Origin: Burkholderiaceae bacterium DAT-1
GTDB taxonomy: Bacteria; Pseudomonadota; Gammaproteobacteria; Burkholderiales; Chitinimonadaceae
Assembly (NCBI GenBank): GCA_019084025.1
Contig: JAHRBI010000002.1
Span: 372,001 to 436,000 of the forward strand
DNA: 64,000 bases
Direction of reading: 5' to 3'
Part shown: piece after piece, positions 22,838 through 30,864 of the stretch
Numbering within the stretch: position 1 is the first letter of the stretch
How the letters are laid out: each line of letters begins with the position of its first letter
Program-made: the position numbers and the translations under genes
The notes under the pieces: model-generated
Databases searched by the model: none
Seen by the model: only the letters and a program-made list of their open reading frames with translations
What the model was told of the DNA's origin: nothing

Positions 22838-23800
22838 ATGAATGAACCCGTCAAAATCACCCATGTTTCTGCCGGTATCCTGATTCGACCCGATGGCACT
22901 TTTCTGCTGGCCAGTCGACCGGAGGGCAAACCCTACGCTGGCTGGTGGGAGTTTCCGGGGGGCAAGCTGGAAGCGGGCGAGACGCCACTGGAAGCGCTCA
23001 CCCGGGAGTTGCAGGAAGAGCTGGGCATTATGGTCACCGCTGCGACGCCCTGGGTGGTGCAGACCTTTACCTATCCGCATGCCACCGTCCGCCTGAATTT
23101 CTTCAAGGTAACGGCGTGGGAAGGCGAATTGCAATCGCATGAGGGGCAGTCATTTGCCTGGCAGGTGCCAGGAGCAACAACGGCTGACCCTATTCTGCCC
23201 GCAAATGCACCGATTTTGCGTGGATTGCAACTCTCCGGCATGATCGCGCTGTCCAATGCGGTGGGTCTGGGTACGGATCAATGGCTGCAGCAGCTTGATG
23301 CAGCACTGGCGCGAGGGCTGAAGCTGCTTGTGCTGCGCGAGCCTCAGCTGGATGCTGTTACACTGACCGCATTGGCCGAAGCGGCGCTCACACGCTGCCG
23401 CGCGTATCATGCCAGATTGATTGTCCACGGGGATATCGAACTGGCCGCACGCCTGGGTGCCGATGGCGTACATCTGTCCTCGCGCATGCTGGCGGACATG
23501 ACGGTGAAACCGGCAGGCTGGGTCGGCGCATCGGTACATAATGAGGTTGAGCTGGCACATGCGGCTCGTTTAGGGCTGGACTATGCAGTGCTGGGGCATG
23601 TAGCAGCTACGCCAAGCCATGCGGAATTGCCGCCGCTTGGATGGGATCGATTCACTTCATTGATTGCGCAAGGATGGCCTGTACCCGTCTATGCCATTGG
23701 TGGCATGCGCGACGTTGATGTGCAGCAGGCCATTCAGTGTGGTGGTCAGGGGATTGCCATGCTTAGCGCTGCCTGGCAATACGAAGGATTATTTATCTAA
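22838..23800 (+). CDS. MutT-type Nudix hydrolase fused to a TenI/ThiE-like domain
   Basis: A 320-residue two-domain protein. Residues 1-130 are a Nudix hydrolase with the complete box GGKLEAGETPLEALTREL..EELG (about 41-63), as in MutT, which clears 8-oxo-dGTP. Residues 140-320 are a TIM-barrel of the thiamine-phosphate-synthase superfamily: LDAALARGLKLLVLREPQL, GADGVHLSS, VGASVHNEVELAHAARLGLDYAVLGHV and YAIGGMRD. The barrel keeps the HLSS and phosphate-binding loops, but many such fusions are not true thiamine enzymes. The fusion is a recognised proteobacterial form, so MutT-like sanitation is the safest call. Its stop codon overlaps the next start (TAATG). Confidence 0.9.
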   Translation: MNEPVKITHVSAGILIRPDGTFLLASRPEGKPYAGWWEFPGGKLEAGETPLEALTRELQEELGIMVTAATPWVVQTFTYPHATVRLNFFKVTAWEGELQSHEGQSFAWQVPGATTADPILPANAPILRGLQLSGMIALSNAVGLGTDQWLQQLDAALARGLKLLVLREPQLDAVTLTALAEAALTRCRAYHARLIVHGDIELAARLGADGVHLSSRMLADMTVKPAGWVGASVHNEVELAHAARLGLDYAVLGHVAATPSHAELPPLGWDRFTSLIAQGWPVPVYAIGGMRDVDVQQAIQCGGQGIAMLSAAWQYEGLFI

Positions 23801-24225
23801 TGGCTAAGTCACAACGATTCAAACTCATGGCATTTATGCTGGTGGCCCTACTGTTTGGCAGCTTTGCCATCCGCTACTATGTGCAGCACACCAAACCGAA
23901 ACAGATCGTGATGTGCAACAATCTGGTTGAAGGGTGTGTGTTGCAAATGGGTAAACGCACTATTCGGGTATCTGCGGATCAGCAACCCGCGATGCTGCGA
24001 CCATTTACGCTCACTGTCGAAAATATTCGCAAGCCCGTCACCCTCAAGCTGGCCATGATGGGGATGGATATGGGGCCGTTGCAGTTCCCCATGCAGAAGG
24101 CTTCTGATACCGTGCAAACGCTAAAGGTATCACTTCCTTTCTGCGTGCAGGGTCGCCGCGACTGGGTGATGCGTATTCAGACTGAAGATGGCGGTTTGGA
24201 TGTCGGGTTTAACTCGCTCACCTGA
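23800..24225 (+). CDS. Conserved hypothetical membrane-anchored protein
   Basis: A 141-residue protein with one N-terminal membrane segment (MAFMLVALLFGSFAIRYYV, about residues 10-28) and a periplasmic C-terminal domain. The domain holds CNNLVEGCVLQMGKRTIRV, a methionine-rich MMGMDMGPLQFPMQKA stretch, and LPFCVQGRRDWVMRIQTEDG with a third cysteine. The MGMDMGP motif and C...C pair recall small copper-related or cytochrome-oxidase-associated periplasmic proteins, but I cannot name the family and the metal link is only a suggestion. It is translationally coupled to the upstream Nudix-TenI gene through TAATG. Confidence 0.75.
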   Translation: MAKSQRFKLMAFMLVALLFGSFAIRYYVQHTKPKQIVMCNNLVEGCVLQMGKRTIRVSADQQPAMLRPFTLTVENIRKPVTLKLAMMGMDMGPLQFPMQKASDTVQTLKVSLPFCVQGRRDWVMRIQTEDGGLDVGFNSLT

Positions 24226-24265
24226 TTGTTGTACAACACGAACTCATGATCACCGGTATTGTCAC

Positions 24266-24293
24266 ATGACGATACCGAAACATTCGTTATAAT
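24266..24293 (+). promoter_or_regulatory. Probable promoter of the dacC operon
   Basis: A consensus -10 box TATAAT (24288-24293) lies 64 bases before the dacC start. The best -35 at 16-base spacing is ATGACG (24266-24271), a weak match. Confidence 0.45.
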
Positions 24294-24356
24294 CCTCCGC
24301 GATTCGCCGGGCATCCCGTCCCGGCTCGCTTTGCTCCTCCAAGAAGTGCATCCCAG

Positions 24357-25490
24357 ATGAAAAACATGATTCTTGCCGCGCTTGCCGCGATCACGATTGC
24401 CAATGCAAGCGCCGCGCTGCCTGTCCCGCCTGCACCTGATCTCGCCGCACGTGCTTATTTACTGGTCGATTTCCAGAGTGGCATTCCGCTGGCTGCCAAG
24501 GACCCGGACTCACGTGTTGAACCGGCCTCGCTGACCAAACTGATGACGGCTTATCTGACTTTTAAAGCGGTCAAGACGCGTCGTATTACGCTCGAGCAAA
24601 GCTATACCGTATCCGAACGCGGCTGGCGCACCGAAGGTTCGCGCATGTTCCTCGATCCGAAGAAGCCTGCCACTGTTGCCGAGCTGATTCGCGGCATGAT
24701 CGTGCAATCGGGTAATGATGCCTGCGTGACGCTCGCCGAAGCCATTGCGGGTAGTGAAGAAGTATTTGCCGGCATGATGAATCAGGAAGCCCTGCGTCTG
24801 GGCATGAAGAACACGCATTACATGAACTCGACCGGCTTGCCGCATGCGCAGCACTTCACCACAGCGCGTGACCTGTCGATTCTGGCACAGGCCATCATCC
24901 GTGATTTCCCGGAGTTCTTCCCGATCTATTCGATGAAGGAATACCGCTACAACAATATCACCCAGCCGAACCGCAATCTGCTGTTGTTCCGCGATCCGGA
25001 AGTGGATGGCATGAAGACTGGCCATACCGATAGCGCAGGTTTCTGCCTGATCGCCACCAAGAAGCATGATGGCCGTCGCGTGCTGAGCGTGGTGCTGGGC
25101 ACCGAGTCGGACAACGTCCGCGCCAATGAAAGTGCCAAATTGCTGGGCTATGGTCTGCAGTTCTTTGATACGCCCAAGGTACTGAATGCCCGGCAGGTGC
25201 TGGCTACGCCGCGTGTCTACAAGGGGGCGGCAGAGTCGGTGAAACTGGGTGTCGATGCCGATCAGTTCATTACTGTGGCCAAGGGTCAGGGTAGTAATCT
25301 GCAAACGCAAGTGGTTGTTTCGCCGACAATTGTTGCACCAATTGCTATTGGTCAAGCGCTTGGTTTGGTTAAGGTAGTCCAAGGTGGTCAGGTCGTGGCA
25401 GAATTACCGCTCAAGGCGCTTGAGGCTGTGCCACAGGCGGGATTCTTCGGACGCACCATCGACGGTATGAAACTGTGGTTCAAACACTAA
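24357..25490 (+). CDS. dacC: D-alanyl-D-alanine carboxypeptidase (PBP5/6 family)
   Basis: A 377-residue low-molecular-mass penicillin-binding protein that trims the terminal D-Ala of peptidoglycan stem peptides in the periplasm. It has a signal peptide (MKNMILAALAAITIANASA). The active-site motifs are all present: S58-x-x-K61 (ASLTKLMT), S118-G-N (QSGNDA) and K220-T-G (GMKTGHTDSAG). The C-terminal beta-rich domain ends in an amphipathic tail FFGRTIDGMKLWFKH, expected to anchor it to the membrane. Length and layout match PBP5/6; the symbol dacC is by analogy with betaproteobacterial annotation. It heads a same-strand block with GNAT, D-amino-acid aminotransferase, ybeD, lipB and lipA. Confidence 0.93.
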   Translation: MKNMILAALAAITIANASAALPVPPAPDLAARAYLLVDFQSGIPLAAKDPDSRVEPASLTKLMTAYLTFKAVKTRRITLEQSYTVSERGWRTEGSRMFLDPKKPATVAELIRGMIVQSGNDACVTLAEAIAGSEEVFAGMMNQEALRLGMKNTHYMNSTGLPHAQHFTTARDLSILAQAIIRDFPEFFPIYSMKEYRYNNITQPNRNLLLFRDPEVDGMKTGHTDSAGFCLIATKKHDGRRVLSVVLGTESDNVRANESAKLLGYGLQFFDTPKVLNARQVLATPRVYKGAAESVKLGVDADQFITVAKGQGSNLQTQVVVSPTIVAPIAIGQALGLVKVVQGGQVVAELPLKALEAVPQAGFFGRTIDGMKLWFKH

Positions 25491-25927
25491 GGCTACGCGC
25501 GGCTGGAATCGGTGATTTCGCCGCGTTTGCAAAACTGACCTCGCAACTGGGTTATCCGGTCGATCAAACCGAATTGCGTGCCAATCTGGAGCGCATTCTG
25601 GCGAAGGATGATCACGCCGTTTTCATCGCGATGGACGAAGAAGGCCATATCTGTGGCTGGGTGCATGGATATACCCGGCTACTGATTGGTGCCGCACCGA
25701 CCATCGAGGTCGACGGTATGGTGGTGGATTCCAATTACCGGGGTCAGGGTGTGGGTCGTTCGCTGATGACCGCGCTGGAGTTGTGGGCGCAGACACGCGG
25801 CATCGTCGGCGTCAGTCTGCGCTCTGCCGTGCAGCGCGAGGAAGCCCATCGCTTTTATCGCGGACTGGGCTATCAGCATGTCAAATCGCAATATGCGTTT
25901 CGCAAGCTGTTTGCTTACAATAGCTGA
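25475..25927 (+). CDS. GNAT family N-acetyltransferase
   Basis: A 150-residue acetyltransferase. The acetyl-CoA binding motif A reads VDGMVVDSNYRGQGVGRSLMTALELWAQ (R/Q-x-x-G-x-G/A). Motif B follows as GVSLRSAVQREEAHRFYRGLGYQ, ending in the common FYRGLGY. The frame opens with GTG at 25475 inside the last codons of dacC (16-base overlap). No clear ribosome binding site is present, so translation probably depends on dacC. The acceptor is unknown. Position between a D,D-carboxypeptidase and a D-amino-acid aminotransferase could point to an amino-acid or cell-wall amine, but this is speculative. Confidence 0.85.
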   Translation: MVQTLRLRAAGIGDFAAFAKLTSQLGYPVDQTELRANLERILAKDDHAVFIAMDEEGHICGWVHGYTRLLIGAAPTIEVDGMVVDSNYRGQGVGRSLMTALELWAQTRGIVGVSLRSAVQREEAHRFYRGLGYQHVKSQYAFRKLFAYNS

Positions 25928-25950
25928 TTCCATTCTGGCGGGAGCCAGCC

Positions 25951-26805
25951 ATGCTTTACTTGAACGGGCAGTTTCTCAAGTCTGAAGATGCGCGTATTTC
26001 GCCGCTGGATCGAGGCTGCCTGTTCGGGGATGGCGTGTACGAAGTCATTCCAGTGTATTCTCGCTTGCCATTCAGGCTGGACGAACATCTTCATCGCCTG
26101 CAGGCCAGTCTGGATTCGATTGGTCTCGCCAATCCGCATTCGATCGCGGAATGGCGCGCAATCATCATACAGGCCATTACTCTGCAAACCTTTGATGATC
26201 AGGCTGTGTATATCCACGTAACACGTGGCAATGCAGGTGAGCGCGACTTTCCGTTTCCGCCTGATGTGCCGCCAACGGTCTTAGTCAATCCGGCACCGTT
26301 GATTACGCCGGATGCAGCCTTAAAGGGCCGAGGTGTGCGCGCCATCAGCCACGCCGACTTCCGCTGGCTGCGCTGCGACATCAAATCCCTGAATCTGCTC
26401 CCGACGGTGTTGCTGCGGGAAGCCGCGCGACACGCTGGCTGCGCCGAGTGCATTCTGTTTCGCGATGGCTGGCTGACCGAGGGTGCGGCCAGCAATATCT
26501 TTATCGTGAACGCGGGCGTTGTGTCCACGCCGCCCAAATCCAATCTGATGCTGCCGGGGATTACCTATGATCTGGTGATCGAGCTCTGCCAGCGTCACGA
26601 GGTGCCACTCGCGATTCGCGCGATCAGCGAAGCTGAAGTGCGTTCCGCTGATGAAATCTGGATGACCAGCTCCTCCAAGGAAGTGCTGTCCATCATCGAG
26701 CTGGATGGTCTGGCGGTGGGTGCCGGCGCTGTCGGGCCGATGGCCGTGCATGTCGATGGCTTGTATCAGGATTTCAAGCAGCGTGTGATGCGTGCTGCGA
26801 GCTGA
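25951..26805 (+). CDS. dat: D-amino-acid aminotransferase (PLP fold type IV)
   Basis: A 284-residue class IV aminotransferase that interconverts D-alanine or D-glutamate with the 2-oxo acids. Family features are MLYLNGQFLKSEDARISPLDRGCLFGDGVYEVIPVY at the N-terminus, the PLP lysine Lys145 (CDIKSLNLL), and EGAASNIFIV plus LPGITYDLVIEL for cofactor and phosphate contacts. The D-type rather than branched-chain assignment rests on the short PVYSRLPFRLDEHLHRL region and on the neighbourhood of dacC and ybeD-lipBA, seen in other betaproteobacteria. GGGAG before the ATG supports the start. It may recycle D-Ala released by the carboxypeptidase. Confidence 0.88.
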   Translation: MLYLNGQFLKSEDARISPLDRGCLFGDGVYEVIPVYSRLPFRLDEHLHRLQASLDSIGLANPHSIAEWRAIIIQAITLQTFDDQAVYIHVTRGNAGERDFPFPPDVPPTVLVNPAPLITPDAALKGRGVRAISHADFRWLRCDIKSLNLLPTVLLREAARHAGCAECILFRDGWLTEGAASNIFIVNAGVVSTPPKSNLMLPGITYDLVIELCQRHEVPLAIRAISEAEVRSADEIWMTSSSKEVLSIIELDGLAVGAGAVGPMAVHVDGLYQDFKQRVMRAAS

Positions 26806-26954
26806 ATCGTCCTTTTTGCCTTGCCGCTTGTAAATCAGCGTCTTGTCCCTCATTTCAGACATATCGACTATCAGGTAAAATGCGCCGCTTTGCTGTGTCG
26901 CAGCATCAATTATTGCCGTGCCGCATCCATCATGGGTGCAGGAGAAACCGTTTC

Positions 26955-27224
26955 ATGAGTGAATCCCAAGACACCCTGCTCGAATTTCCGTGCCGCTTTC
27001 CCATCAAGATCATGGGCGCGCATCACGACGAATTCACCACCACCATGCTGCATGTTGTTCGTGGCCATGCGCCCGACGTGACAGAACTGGACGTTGAAAT
27101 GCGTGCCAGTTCCGGCGGACGGTTTCTATCGGTCACTATTACCATCACGGCGCACTCCAAGCCGCAGCTGGATAATCTGTACCGCGAACTGACCGCGCAC
27201 CCGATGGTGAAGGTGGTCCTGTGA
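26955..27224 (+). CDS. ybeD: YbeD / DUF493 family protein
   Basis: An 89-residue ACT-like protein: [31 protein letters not shown]...[40 protein letters not shown]. This is the DUF493 family, found throughout proteobacteria directly before lipB. Its function is thought to be regulatory but is not settled. ATG 26955 has GGAGA 10 bases upstream; a longer reading from 26880 has no support. The last four bases overlap the lipB start (GTGA), implying coupled translation. Confidence 0.93.
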   Translation: MSESQDTLLEFPCRFPIKIMGAHHDEFTTTMLHVVRGHAPDVTELDVEMRASSGGRFLSVTITITAHSKPQLDNLYRELTAHPMVKVVL

Positions 27225-27916
27225 AGCCAGAAGGCGAACTGCTGTCCGATATCGAAGGCCAGGCGCGTTCGCAGTGGCTGGGCAAGGTGGAATACGAGCC
27301 TACCTGGCGTGCCATGCAGGCCTTTACCGATGCGCGCTCCGAGTCGACGCCGGATGAGCTCTGGCTGCTCGAACACCCGCCCGTGTATACACAAGGGCAG
27401 GCGGGCAAACCCGAACATGTGCTGAATCCGGGCAATATTCCGATTATCCAGATTGATCGCGGTGGTCAGGTGACCTACCACGGCCCCGGCCAGTTGGTGG
27501 CTTATCCGTTGATTGACCTCACCCGCCGCAAGCTGGGTGTACGCGAACTGGTGCGCCGCATCGAGCAATCGGTCATCGATCTGCTTGCTGATTTTGATAT
27601 TCACGCCTATGGCAAGGTGGATGCGCCCGGCGTGTATGTTGATGAAGCCAAAATCGCCAGTATCGGCCTGCGTATCCGCAATGGTAAAAGCTACCACGGC
27701 GTGGCTGTGAATATTGGTATGGATCTCGAACCATTCTCGCGCATCAATCCCTGTGGCTATCAGGGTTTGCGCATGGTGCAGCTAAACGACTTCGGGCTAA
27801 ATGAAACGCCAGCCTCGCTTGCGCCGCGTTTCGCAGCTAAAATCAATACCTTGCTGGCCCTTCCGGGGACAGCATCTGTGTCCGACTACGCATTGTCGTC
27901 GACACAGGCATCTTAA
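27221..27916 (+). CDS. lipB: Lipoyl(octanoyl) transferase
   Basis: A 231-residue enzyme that moves octanoate from acyl carrier protein to lipoyl domains of 2-oxoacid dehydrogenases and GcvH. It shows [20 protein letters not shown], the [18 protein letters not shown] motif, catalytic Lys144 ([10 protein letters not shown]) and Cys178 ([11 protein letters not shown]). GTG start at 27221 overlaps the ybeD stop. Length is usual. It acts directly before LipA, encoded 34 bases downstream. Confidence 0.96.
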   Translation: MKPEGELLSDIEGQARSQWLGKVEYEPTWRAMQAFTDARSESTPDELWLLEHPPVYTQGQAGKPEHVLNPGNIPIIQIDRGGQVTYHGPGQLVAYPLIDLTRRKLGVRELVRRIEQSVIDLLADFDIHAYGKVDAPGVYVDEAKIASIGLRIRNGKSYHGVAVNIGMDLEPFSRINPCGYQGLRMVQLNDFGLNETPASLAPRFAAKINTLLALPGTASVSDYALSSTQAS

Positions 27917-27950
27917 AACTACGATTCACTCGACACGAGTCTACCCAAGC

Positions 27951-28949
27951 ATGTCCTCTCCCACGATTACCACACCGCCAGAAAAAGCCGAGCAAGGCGT
28001 CAAGATGAAGGGCGAGGCCAAGACCGCCCGGATTCCGATCAAGGTTGTTCCGCTCGATAAGCCGCTGCAAAAGCCTGACTGGATTCGCGTGCGTGCGCCC
28101 AGCGGCAGCCGCTTCTATGAAATCAAGAATGTTCTGCGCGAGCAGAAGCTGCATACCGTCTGCGAAGAAGCCAGTTGCCCGAATATTGGCGAATGCTTCG
28201 GCAAGGGCACCGCTACGTTCATGATCATGGGTGATATCTGTACCCGTCGCTGTCCGTTCTGCGATGTGGGGCATGGTCGTCCGAACCCGCTCGATGCGAA
28301 CGAGCCCAATCATCTGGCCGAGACGATTGCCGCGCTCAAGCTGAAGTATGTCGTGGTGACGTCGGTGGATCGTGATGATCTGCGAGATGGCGGCGCGCAG
28401 CATTTTGCCGATTGCATCAGCCGTACACGCGAACTGTCGCCGAGTACCCAGATCGAAGTGCTGGTCCCGGATTTCCGTGGCCGTCTGGATATCGCCATCG
28501 ACATCCTCACGACCACACCGCCTGATGTGATGAATCACAATCTGGAAACCGTGCCGCGCCTGTACAAGCAAGCGCGCCCGGGGGCGGATTACCTGCACTC
28601 GCTGAAGCTGCTGAAGGATTACAAGGCACGCAATCCGAATGTCGCCACCAAGAGCGGCATCATGGTCGGCCTGGGCGAAACGGACGAAGAGATTCTGGAA
28701 GTGATGCGCGATATGCGTGCGCACGATATCGACATGATTACCATCGGTCAGTATCTCGCACCGACCAACTCACATCTGCCGGTGCTGCGGTATGTGACGC
28801 CGGAGCAGTTCAAGATTTTCGAGACGACTGCCTACGAGATGGGCTTCAAGCATGCGGCCGTGGGTGCGCTGGTGCGTTCCAGCTACCATGCTGATCAGCA
28901 GGCGCACGAGGCGGGGGTGTATGAGACTTCCAATGCTAATGGCGACTGA
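27951..28949 (+). CDS. lipA: Lipoyl synthase
   Basis: A 332-residue radical SAM enzyme that inserts two sulfurs into octanoyl-lysine to make lipoyl cofactor. The radical-SAM cluster cysteines are C97, C101 and C104 (CTRRCPFC). The auxiliary cluster cysteines are C71, C76 and C82 ([12 protein letters not shown]). The C-terminus has [20 protein letters not shown], with the RSSY serine ligand. The frame extends upstream to 27801 over lipB, but ATG 27951 fits the family. The stop codon lies only 12 bp before the left end of the Tn7-like element; the gene itself is intact, though its original terminator appears to be displaced to 41831. Confidence 0.97.
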   Translation: MSSPTITTPPEKAEQGVKMKGEAKTARIPIKVVPLDKPLQKPDWIRVRAPSGSRFYEIKNVLREQKLHTVCEEASCPNIGECFGKGTATFMIMGDICTRRCPFCDVGHGRPNPLDANEPNHLAETIAALKLKYVVVTSVDRDDLRDGGAQHFADCISRTRELSPSTQIEVLVPDFRGRLDIAIDILTTTPPDVMNHNLETVPRLYKQARPGADYLHSLKLLKDYKARNPNVATKSGIMVGLGETDEEILEVMRDMRAHDIDMITIGQYLAPTNSHLPVLRYVTPEQFKIFETTAYEMGFKHAAVGALVRSSYHADQQAHEAGVYETSNANGD

Positions 28950-28961
28950 ACAACGCTAATT

Positions 28962-28989
28962 TGTACTCTACATCGCTAAACGCTACTGG
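28962..28989 (+). repeat. Left end of the Tn7-like element with one TnsB-type site
   Basis: TGTACTCT (28962-28969) is followed by ACATCGCTAAACGCTACTGG (28970-28989). The 20-mer matches the two right-end sites at 15 and 17 of 20 positions. The TGT terminus and the ACA eight bases in mirror the arrangement at the ends of Tn7. A much weaker candidate site (ATC...ACTGG) lies at 29047-29066 inside the first gene. Confidence 0.8.
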
Positions 28990-29000
28990 AAAGGGCGAAG

Positions 29001-30740
29001 ATGCGAAGGGCAATACCGAAGATCAGAGAGTTTCCAGATGATGGTCGAATCTGGAGGGTAGACTGGTTTGGTGGTGTAGAGCGCAATTCTCAGGTTCCCT
29101 CTGAGCCGAAAATCCAACTCATCATTAGTCCGGTAGTTGACGGCGTGGCTGACTATGCCGCAACTAGCGCGGTTATTCATGAAGAGCGCCGATCAATCAG
29201 TATCGGTGTCGGACAGCTTCCTCTTGTTACTATTGGTTCTCTATGGCGGAGTCGGCACTGTCTTGTTGAAAACGCAGGCAAGACCAAGACCTTCGATAAT
29301 TTAGGCATCTCAACAGAAACGGTGCGACTGATTAAATCTGATGCCTTGGTGGATGGTGATTCAATCATTCGCAAGAAATATCATCAGATTGGTGCTGGCC
29401 TTGCTACCAATTGTTTGGCTATCGAATGGCAGGGTGATCCGTACGGCATTATCATACCTGTTGCAGAGATTATACGGTTCTACTACGCAACCTCAACTGA
29501 CCTTGCGAAGGCGATTTTTGCCGGTGATTTTCGGCATGAGCTGGATACAATTGTGAATCCTGCAGAGTGCGGTTATATCGAGCAGGAGAAACGCTGCATC
29601 CTCAAGCTGCGCAAAGAATTCGCCGATGCTGATGCCTGGATTATCGGCCGAGTTCTGAATAGCCCAGAAGCTTTTAATGGTGCCGCCTTGGTTCATGATT
29701 CGATGATCAAGCAAGCTGTGCAGAGTAAGCCTCGCCTTTATCCCGAAGTGGCATTTCCATTCTCAGGAGAAACTAACTTACGGGTACGGATGAAAGCGAT
29801 GAAGACGCCAGATGAGAAACGCTGGCGTTTCATCGTATTTGCACTGGAACACTGTTCAGGTCCATTTCCGTTCAGCGCAATTACCTGTTATCGTGATAAC
29901 AGCAACCTGCGGCCGGAAGAAGGGAAAGATCTTCCCGATGATCAGAAAGAGCCTGCATATCCAGTGAGGTGGCCATCCGGCAAAGACGTTGCCGATGGTG
30001 AGCTACAAAGCGACGACGAGCCTTCCTACAACATCCATTCAGCCATCATTGATCTTCCTGAGGAGCGTTTTGGAGCTTTAGATGGGATGGAGCTGGAGAA
30101 GCCGGGGAAGGAGATGTGCCACTACTTCAGTGCTAGCACTGTCCGTCCACTTGCTTTACCAACGGAAGTACTCGGCACAGGTGATGGTACCTATGCCGAT
30201 AACGGTGTGACGCCTACCTCGGCGGAAACCAGGCATGTACGCCAGGAGGCTATGCCGGCTAGCTTCGAAAATTTCGAGGCCATGGTAAAGCACCTGAATG
30301 GATTACCTGAATGCCAAGCAAGGATCCGCCCGAGATCTGACACCATTGCATATATTCCGCTAACGAAACCGCATAAGGCCTGGCAATGGAGTTACTTGGA
30401 TTCTGGGATGAAACAAAGGCGAGCGGTAGCGATTGCAGATATTACTAGTGAGCAGCAGGTGTGCAGTTTAATCGAGTTTCAATGGCGTGAGGGGGAGTCG
30501 TTCAAGCTTGCGATGGTGTCGTTGCCCAGCGGTGCAAGAGTAGGTGATGAGCTGATGTGCCTGCTGCTTCGGGTATTGGCCAAAAAAGATGGGCGCTGGG
30601 AAAGTGCAAAACCGTTGCTGGCGGGTGTTAATCTTGCAACGCTAAAGCATACCTGGCCTTCAATCGAAGCATTCGCTGATGCCGTAATATCAAAGATAAA
30701 CGTTGAACTTCAATCACTTGGTTCAAATGGCCTTCGGTAG
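29001..30740 (+). CDS. Transposon-end protein, possible distant TnsE
   Basis: A 579-residue protein whose ATG is only 12 bases inside the left-end site, with AAAGGG upstream. I do not recognise a curated family. The N-terminus IREFPDDGRIWRVDWFGGV, a central IIIPVAEIIRFYYATSTDLAKAIF block (about 155-178) and a C-terminal domain beginning near residue 420 recall the layout of Tn7 TnsE, including its PxxELARSLF-like block. This is remembered similarity, not an alignment. There is no transmembrane segment and no nuclease motif that I can see. Its place at the end opposite tnsABC suggests a transposition or target-choice role rather than cargo. Confidence 0.75.
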   Translation: MRRAIPKIREFPDDGRIWRVDWFGGVERNSQVPSEPKIQLIISPVVDGVADYAATSAVIHEERRSISIGVGQLPLVTIGSLWRSRHCLVENAGKTKTFDNLGISTETVRLIKSDALVDGDSIIRKKYHQIGAGLATNCLAIEWQGDPYGIIIPVAEIIRFYYATSTDLAKAIFAGDFRHELDTIVNPAECGYIEQEKRCILKLRKEFADADAWIIGRVLNSPEAFNGAALVHDSMIKQAVQSKPRLYPEVAFPFSGETNLRVRMKAMKTPDEKRWRFIVFALEHCSGPFPFSAITCYRDNSNLRPEEGKDLPDDQKEPAYPVRWPSGKDVADGELQSDDEPSYNIHSAIIDLPEERFGALDGMELEKPGKEMCHYFSASTVRPLALPTEVLGTGDGTYADNGVTPTSAETRHVRQEAMPASFENFEAMVKHLNGLPECQARIRPRSDTIAYIPLTKPHKAWQWSYLDSGMKQRRAVAIADITSEQQVCSLIEFQWREGESFKLAMVSLPSGARVGDELMCLLLRVLAKKDGRWESAKPLLAGVNLATLKHTWPSIEAFADAVISKINVELQSLGSNGLR

Positions 30741-30864
30741 ATGCATGCATATCATACGCATATTAAAGTAGCCCTCTCTAGTCCATGTTGATATCATCGT
30801 AGTCAGTGCAGAACTATTAAGAAGTTGCAAGTCCATAGCGAATATAAATTGGGGGTAAGAATCA

